Part shown: positions 62,201 to 64,000 of the stretch, one piece after another
Layout: each line of letters begins with the position of its first letter
How positions within the stretch are numbered: the first letter of the stretch is position 1
Assembly (NCBI RefSeq): GCF_001969855.1
Contig: NZ_MRBL01000016.1
Span: forward strand, 341,375-405,374
Direction of reading: 5' to 3'
From: Bacillus haynesii
GTDB taxonomy: Bacteria; Bacillota; Bacilli; Bacillales; Bacillaceae
Length of the DNA stretch: 64,000 nt
Made by a program: the position numbers and the translations under genes
Notes under the pieces: model-generated
What the model was told of the DNA's origin: nothing
The model's database searches: none
Seen by the model: the letters and a program-made list of their open reading frames with translations, nothing else

Positions 62201-64000
62201 TTTGCAGGACAAACATCGTATCAAACAGCGGATTTCTGCTCATATCGCGATCAAGGTTAAGCTGTTCGACAAGGTCGTCAAATTGATAATCTTGGTTTTC
62301 ATACGCCTTCAGTGCCGTCTCTTTTACATCTTGCAAATATTCAGCGAATGTCTTGTCGCCTTTCGGATAATTTCTCATCGCCAGCGTATTGACAAACATC
62401 CCGATCACATGTTTCAGCTCGTGATGCTTTCTTCCTTGAATCGGCGTTCCGATAATCACATCTTCCTGTCCGCTATATGTTCGAAGCAAAACCGTATACG
62501 CCGCCAGAAGAAGCATATACATGGTAGCTCCGTTGTCTTTAGCGATCCGCTCGAGCTTCTTCGTCAATTCGCCGTCGATTACAAAACCGATTCTATCGCC
62601 TTCAACACTGTGCATTTGCGGCCTTGGGAAATCTGTCGGCATGTTGAGGACTGGAAGCTCGCCTTTGAAAATATTGAGCCAGTAGTCTTTTTGTCTTTTA
62701 ATCTCATCTTTTTGATAACAATCCCTTTGCCATTCTGAATAATCTTTATATTGGAGGCTGAGCGGCGCCAGTTCTTTTCCGCCGTACAAATCGCAAATTT
62801 CTTTTGTCAAAACCCCCATCGATGCGCCGTCTGAAATGATATGGTGCATATCAAACAGAATGATATGTTCCTCGTCATCAACCTTGACCACCTCTGTTCT
62901 AAAAAGCGGGGCCTTTTTTAAATCAAACGGTCTGACAAATTGTTTGATGATCTCCTGAATGGATAGAGACTCTATTTCGCTGCATTTGATGCTGAAATCT
63001 ACTTCTTTTTCAATCTTTTGAACAGGCTCTCCATCCGCCATCAAGAAGGATGTTCTAAGCGCTTCATGTCTTTGAATGACAATTTGCAATGCGTTCTCAA
63101 ACCGGCGTATATCGAAGGAGCCCTTGACTTTCATGGTAAAAGGGATATTGTAGGACAATCCGCTCCCTTCGATTTGACCTAGAATGTATAGTCTTTTTTG
63201 CGCGGATGAAAGACGATAGTATTCTTTTTCTTCCACTTTTTTAATAGATGAATCAACACTATCTTTTGTCGATCTGATATATTCTCCCAATCCTTTGATT
63301 GTCGGCGTTTTAAAGATTTGCCCAAGAGGGATTTCCGCTTTGAGCTCCTTTCGGATTCTTGCCGCCATCGCGGCCGCTTTGAGAGAATGTCCCCCCATCT
63401 CGAAAAAATGATCGTTGATACCATATTTTCCCTCATTTAAAATATCCCGCCAAATTGCCGCCAGCTTTTCTTCCGTTTCATTTCGCGGGGCTTCATACTC
63501 GCTTTCCGCCCCCATCGTTCTGTCCGGCTCAGGCAGAGCTTTTCTGTCGACTTTCCCGTTTTTGGTGAGCGGCAGCTTGTCCATGTTCATGAAATAGGCG
63601 GGAATCATGTATTCCGGAAGCTTTTCACCTAAAAATCCTTTCAGCTCATCAAGAGAAATATCGCGATTTGCCGTGATATAGGCGCAAATGTACGGGCGGC
63701 TCTCTTTGTCTTCCCTGACGGTGACGATCGTCTCATTGATGTCTTCATGCAGCTCCAGCCGGCTTTCGATTTCGCCGAGTTCGATCCTGAAGCCGCGGAT
63801 TTTCACCTGGTGGTCGATTCGGCCGATGAATTCGATGTTGCCGTCAGGCAGCCATTTCGCTAAATCGCCCGTCTTGTACAGCCTTTCTCCCGGAATGAAC
63901 GGATGCGGGATGAATTTTTCCGCTGTCAGTTTCTCGCGGTTTAAATATCCTTTGCTTAAGCCGTCGCCCGCGATGCACAGCTCTCCGGGAACACCGACCG
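47265..64000 (-). CDS. bacC: Bacitracin-type non-ribosomal peptide synthetase BacC, N terminus outside window
   Basis: About 5,577 codons, open to the right edge; the first 780 or so residues of a 6,359-residue BacC are missing. Residues are counted from the internal Met at 63806. Order: end of A1; PCP1 (Ser 141); C2 (about 195-640); A2 (642-1120); PCP2 (Ser 1173); E2 (1222-1670); C3 (1690-2110); A3 (2147-2640); PCP3 (2686); C4 (2730-3180); A4 (3189-3680); PCP4 (3728); E4 (3770-4220); C5 (4250-4690); A5 (4706-5190); PCP5 (5236, with the odd motif GANSLNV); thioesterase (nucleophile Ser 5358 in GYSSG). Pocket codes: A2 reads Phe, A4 D-L-T-K-V-G-H-I-G (Asp), A5 D-L-T-K-I-G-E-V-G (Asn), but A3 reads D-F-W-N-I-G-M-V-H (Thr) where bacitracin has His10. 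E domains after A2 and A4 fit D-Phe9 and D-Asp11. Confidence 0.95.
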   Translation of the reverse strand, partial: VGVPGELCIAGDGLSKGYLNREKLTAEKFIPHPFIPGERLYKTGDLAKWLPDGNIEFIGRIDHQVKIRGFRIELGEIESRLELHEDINETIVTVREDKESRPYICAYITANRDISLDELKGFLGEKLPEYMIPAYFMNMDKLPLTKNGKVDRKALPEPDRTMGAESEYEAPRNETEEKLAAIWRDILNEGKYGINDHFFEMGGHSLKAAAMAARIRKELKAEIPLGQIFKTPTIKGLGEYIRSTKDSVDSSIKKVEEKEYYRLSSAQKRLYILGQIEGSGLSYNIPFTMKVKGSFDIRRFENALQIVIQRHEALRTSFLMADGEPVQKIEKEVDFSIKCSEIESLSIQEIIKQFVRPFDLKKAPLFRTEVVKVDDEEHIILFDMHHIISDGASMGVLTKEICDLYGGKELAPLSLQYKDYSEWQRDCYQKDEIKRQKDYWLNIFKGELPVLNMPTDFPRPQMHSVEGDRIGFVIDGELTKKLERIAKDNGATMYMLLLAAYTVLLRTYSGQEDVIIGTPIQGRKHHELKHVIGMFVNTLAMRNYPKGDKTFAEYLQDVKETALKAYENQDYQFDDLVEQLNLDRDMSRNPLFDTMFVLQNLEQADAEIEGLTFEPFESDVHISKFDLTLSAIEKDSKVEFDLEYCTKLFKRETVERMAAHFVRILEDISNRPDKRLDQIEVMSEDEKNTLLYRFNDTKTGAPTDKTICRLFAERAETSPDQTAVVFEDQKLTYRQLHERSNQLARFLRDKGVKPDTAVGIMVDRSPEMIIGLLGILKAGGAYLPLDPAYPEDRIKYILGDSQTKFLLSEEALIKKRAIIKEAGMINIDIHDKQIAAQDAGRLEPVSHSGDLAYIIYTSGSTGKPKGVLIEQKGLCNLVSAVMKFMHLNTDSRVIQFASLSFDASAFEIFSALAAGAALVLGRQEEMMPGQPLTSFLKHHDITHATLPPTVLNVLDESRLENLKVIVSAGSACSEELAKRWFGNRLFINAYGPTETTVCATAGVYGGSGRPHIGSPIANTNVYVLDQDQKPVPTGVVGELCVGGISLARGYLNRPELTAEKFISHPFVLGERLYRTGDLARWLPDGHLEFLGRIDHQVKIRGYRIEPGEIENQLLKLDKIDEAAVIARKDDDNSHYLCAYIVSKEDWTSTEISEWLEKELPHYMIPAYFVRLDKLPLTSNDKVDRKALPAPDRHVATGAEYEAPRNDTEAKLVDIWRDVLGAEDIGISHHFFAAGGDSIKALQIVSRLSRLGLKLEMKDLFANPRIKDLAKYVKKQSQRQNANTIVTGHAELTPIQKWYFANNKEELDHFNQSFVLFRKGGFDESCVRKAFNKIMEQHDALRMTYEEKGGDFIQYNRSFREDLFDLDVYDVRGLDRQAEKVFELATGIQKKSSIRKGKLVHLGIFRADEGDHLLIVIHHLVVDGVSWRILFEDFETMYSQALKGQTLEIGYKTHSYQEFARRLKAHAQSRTLSKEADYWRNIAMARVRFIPPKNILKEDVYENSTTLSIKLAKEATADLLRNTNRAYNTEINDILLTALLTGARDITGENKLKVMMEGHGREDILEGVDIARTIGWFTTMYPVLLDAGEEKDLSQQIKMVKETLRKIPNKGIGYGILKYMAEDPDFINEEKARISFNYLGEIDADMNRGEFSGSSFSEGESIGGKIARSHSIEINAIVINHELVIHTTFNQLEYEKETISRLNNQLKQSLEQIIKHCTQKTESERTPSDYGDINISFAELEEIKGKYRSAIEKIYPLANMQKGMLFHAIEDHTSDAYFQQAVMDIEGDVDPAILEASFNDIMKRHEILRASYEYEIIEEPRQIIIENRSIDFTYFNIAKSSAQQQEMFIERLINEDRKKGFDLSRDVLMRAYLLKTAERSYRLVWSHHHILLDGWCLGIIMRELFVIYENRMNGKASPLKETKPYSDYIRWLERQDQEEGRQYWREYLKGYEEQAQLPTLTKRKNSSRYDRQEKVIHLSKQLTKQLKELAAKNSITLHTVIQTIWGLMLTRYNKIDDVVFGTVVSGREANVDGIEDMIGLFINTIPTRIRFNEQARFNDCLQKVQEDAIQSNRYNYMNLAEVQALSSLKKDLIDHILVFENYEADEQDFEESQMKTGFKVNEISAAEQSNYSFSMSVTPGEELTLVLTYDGNVYDRDIINNIEGHIKKVAEQVAANENRTIAEIDMLAEEERKTLLYEFNRTNADYPRNKTIHQLFEEQAERTPGHIAVVFEEEQLSYSELNARANQLAHVLREKGVRPDTIVGVMMERSAGMIVAMLGILKAGGAYLPIDPDYPQERIKYMLEDSGTGILLIDSETSCPKSFTGLILNTDDLYKDNAEKAVNPKLINHPDDLAYIIYTSGTTGKPKGCMIKHRNVVRLMVNEKQKFDFNDHDVWTMFHSYCFDFSVWEMYGALLYGGKVVIVPKYTAKDSRAFLKLLRDRSVTVLNQTPTAFSKLMNEECKHSEAHLNLRYVIFGGEALNPSMLKQWRKKYPQTKLINMYGITETTVHATYKEITKQDIETSVSNIGSPIPTLTCYVLDSRRKPVPIGAPGELYIGGEGLARGYLNRPDLTLEKFVPNPFAPGESMYRTGDLARFLPDGNIEYLGRIDHQVKIRGFRIELGEIENQLLKIESIQAAAVMAREDQDGSKYLCAYIVADKTAGIADVRKCLLKELPDYMVPSYFVKLDQLPLTANGKIDRKALPEPSGAISEATYEVPRNRTEEKLVSIWEDVLGIENIGISHNFFELGGHSLKAAALAAKLHKEMKVEVPLRQLFETPTIKDIADFIESMKESSYASITQAEEKEYYALSSAQRRLYILNQIEPGGLSYNMPFAMKIAGDFDVDRFEDAFRQLIERHEALRTAFMMDDGEPVQKIEKEVDFKVKYGRLGQDRLEEKIKAFIKPFALEKAPLLRAEVLKASGDEHVLMLDMHHIISDGVSMAIFTKELAELYEGKTLPPLTIQYKDFSEWQKLFYQKEEIKRQEDYWLNVFQGEVPVLNLPTDEKRPQKRSIEGDIVQFEIDGETSAMLNKLAKENGATMYMLLLAGYTTLLAKYTGQEDIVVGSPIAGRHHSDLKHVIGLFINTLAMRNDPKGDKPFADYLKEVKETALKAYENQDYPFDELVEKLDVKRDMSRHPLFDTMFVLQNFDGDEADIDGLTFQPLQTEVNISKFDLTLTAAETNEGIQCVFNYCAKLFKRSTIERMAGHLINILKEAANDPQKPLSDVNMLSDEEMRVLRNQNQGQQADYPEDQTVHQLFEHQAGKTPEQTAVVFADEKLTYRELNERANQLARLLRDKGAKAGAPVAIMIEPSLEMIISMLAVLKAGAAYVPIEPEQLAKRTNEILSDSKAAILLVKGSVKENVAFAGEIVNIADRLIDAKAASNLPASGSADQNAYIIYTSGSTGKPKGVFVRHGNVVNYTTWFMKEAGLTEDDKAMLVSSYAFDLGYTSIFSALLSGSELHIARKECYTNAHRALQYIKENGITYIKLTPSLFNIFVNDPGFSAEKSCATLRLVVLGGEMINTRDVETFYNQYPDHVVMNHYGPTETTIGSVFKVIDPEHLHSFKEYPVIGTPIHNTNAYVLDENMKLLPEGVYGELCIAGAGVTGGYVNRPDETKEKFIENPFAPHTKMYRTGDLARRLSNGNIELAGRIDTQVKVRGYRIEPDEIKSRLLAHDDIKEAFIVAREDHKGAKQLCAYFTADAELPFEDIRTYLMHELPEYMIPSSFVQIEKMPLSANGKIDTAALPEPQPGKETEYEPPRNETEEKLVQIWEEVLGMDKIGITHHFFAAGGDSIKALQMISRLSREGLSLEMKNLFANPQIKSLSRYVKAETDKSASYETVEGEILLTPIQQEYFSLNKTDRNHYNHAVMLYRKNGFDESIVKRVFREIIKHHDALRTVFKEEDGKIIQYNRGPDKKLFDLFVYDVSSENDQPQKVYQLATELQQSIDIKTGPLVKLALFKTNNGDHLLIIIHHLVVDGISWRILFEDLALGYSQLSNGEKVEFYPKTASYQEYARHITEYSKTEKLLGEKQYWLKAICDDVEFLEMNEDAGVFKVEDSKTFSTELEKEETARLLRETNQAYRTEINDLLITALLMAARNMTGQNKLRITLEGHGRERVTDGIDISRTVGWFTSKYPVFIDLGQETDMSRTIKMVKEHLRNVPNKGIGYGILKYLTRDSDIGKGAASPILLNYLGQLDEDINSGEFSSSHLPPGEAAGKGITREHPLEINAIVFNGRLALQTTYNTRAYSEDVVRAFAQKYKEALKAVIHHCAEREETEKTPSDYGDKGISLDQLEEIKLKYKGMEIEKIYPLANMQRGMLFHALEDKESQAYFEQMTINMKGLIDEHLFAETFNDIMERHEILRASIEYEITDEPRNVIIKDRKINLDYHDLRKQSPAEQEQVIQAYRKADREKGFRLNSEPLIRAALMRTGDDSYTFIWTNHHILLDGWSRGIILGELFQMYHMKEAGQKHRLEEARPYSDYIGWLKQQDKEAAKAYWRNYLSGFTEKSPISVLASSSGHAKYKRKEAVIEFPEQLTGRITELASRNNVTFHTVLQCIWGMLLARYNQTDDVVFGTVISGRDAQVAGIEKMVGLFLNTVPTRIRLEKSQSFKELIKSVQEQALEGRTYHDMNLSEVQSLSELKRELLDHILIFENYAVDQSAFETSGKRGAGFVFEEIHAEEQTNYGFNIVAVPGERLVIKLTYDGNIYHDQIIAGIKGHLQQVMEQVVQNEDQSLNDITVLSEAERNRLLYEWNDTKAEYPNQTIYRLFEEQAEKTPDLAAVVCGNDKLTYRELNEKSNQLARYLRNKGVKADTIVAIMAERSPEMVIGIMGILKAGGAYLPIDPDYPEERIKYMLEDSGAAIILVDHRQDLGTLHQEAVELTGDFSSYPADNPEPASDGDSLAYIIYTSGSTGKPKGVMIRQSGLVNYITWAEHVYVQGEQLDFALYSSIAFDLTVTSIFTPLISGNQVIVYQHSGDGEPLIRKVFRDKKAGIVKLTPSHLSLVKDMDVSGSSIKRLIVGGEDLKTELAKDITERFDHNIEIYNEYGPTETVVGCMIYQYDADRDRQVSVPIGKPASNVQLYILDERQEVQPVGIAGELYISGDGVAKGYLNKPELTSEKFLPNPFLPGERMYRTGDLARMRPDGHIEYLGRIDHQVKIRGYRIELGEIEHQLLRYCDIKEAAVAAKTDQSNNQVLCAYVVSERDITQEDIKAFLAKELPEYMVPSYLLKLDELPLTPNGKVDLKALPEPDRSAGAILEYEPPRHELEEKMAAIWEDILNIEQIGINANIFDIGANSLNVMSFVSRLYAELGFRVPFKDIFSKPTIKELSDFLKHAQDVLKDYTDDCMQLTRAEEGGKNLFCFPPAASMGIAYMGLAKHLKQHSVYSFNFIPSANRIRKYADIIKNIQGEGPYTLIGYSSGGILAFDVAKELNRQGYEVEDLIIIDSKYRTKAEKHQFTEEEYREEISKTFELEKYHDAEKLLSDYLVDLVMKSYVYIQNTLTTGAIDGHISYIKSSDNQRDENMMMWEKAASKTFTVVQGAGTHMQMISKSHPDILERNARLIHDIVNKTVKI

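Noticed and set aside
47300..63700. Many plus- and minus-strand ORFs of 60-200 codons inside bacC
   Set aside because: They are shadows of the main frame with no ribosome binding sites and repeat in parallel positions of each module.
63804..63806. ATG at 63806 as the start of the giant synthetase
   Set aside because: The frame stays open to the window edge and encodes conserved A-domain sequence (RLYKTGDLAKWLPDGNIEF) upstream of it; the true start lies outside the window.
47265..64000. Fengycin, lichenysin or another lipopeptide synthetase
   Set aside because: Domain order with E domains after modules 2 and 4, Phe/Asp/Asn codes, a single terminal thioesterase and adjacent bacRS-bcrABC fit only a bacitracin-type enzyme.
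1..64000. CRISPR arrays, rRNA, tRNA, transposases, prophage genes
   Set aside because: None found by reading both strands. The repeats in bacC come from homologous modules.

Overview
The window looks like chromosome from a member of the Bacillus licheniformis group (licheniformis, paralicheniformis, sonorensis or a close relative). The gene order follows the B. subtilis lysA - spoVA - spoIIA - dacF - pupG - drm - ripX - fur - spoIIM - yqkK - yqxK - nudF - yqkF to yqkA - yqjZ - yqjX/W - yqzH - yqjV - yqjT - coaA backbone. Into this backbone are set group-specific blocks, including a bacitracin-type antibiotic locus. Species cannot be decided from the sequence alone.

Layout. 0-5.8 kb: start of lysA, one unknown small gene and the complete spoVA operon (dipicolinic acid channel). 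5.9-8.8 kb: spoIIA operon (SpoIIAA, SpoIIAB, SigF) and dacF. 8.9-12.9 kb: purine nucleoside phosphorylase, phosphopentomutase, XerD/RipX, YqzK and Fur; the fur promoter region carries two PerR-type boxes. 12.9-17.9 kb: spoIIM, then an insertion relative to B. subtilis made of a cellobiose-type PTS IIC/IIB pair under a strong cre site, an NCS1 nucleobase/allantoin-type permease and a frameshifted acetyltransferase. 18-26 kb: mostly small conserved Bacillus genes (EndoQ/YqxK, NudF, MciZ, YqkF, YqkE, YqkD, YqkC, YqkB, YqkA, YqjZ), plus a TetR gene with a truncated DoxX relic and a decayed ORF. 26.6-34.2 kb: a secreted lipase, then a six-gene operon of a family-5 ABC importer (lipoprotein, two permeases, two ATPases) plus a MATE exporter. 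A near-perfect Zur box sits just downstream of its promoter, so it is predicted to be a zinc-starvation (possibly zincophore) system, not a plain nickel importer. 34.2-40 kb: FusB-type EF-G-binding protein, YqjX, Y-family polymerase YqjW behind LexA boxes, YqzH, YqjV, YqjT, CoaA. 40.2-42.4 kb: a basic secreted protein and a two-gene ABC transporter. 42.9-64 kb, all on the minus strand: bacitracin resistance (bcrC, bcrB, bcrA), bacitracin two-component system (bacS, bacR) and most of the synthetase bacC, cut by the right edge of the window.

The most interesting point is in bacC. Its domain order is that of the five-module bacitracin synthetase 3 (Ile8, D-Phe9, His10, D-Asp11, Asn12, thioesterase), and the residues lining the binding pockets of modules 2, 4 and 5 read Phe, Asp and Asn as expected. 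Module 3, which should take His10, instead reads D-F-W-N-I-G-M-V-H, the canonical threonine code. If the code is right, this locus makes a bacitracin-like peptide with Thr in place of His10 and still carries its own resistance genes.
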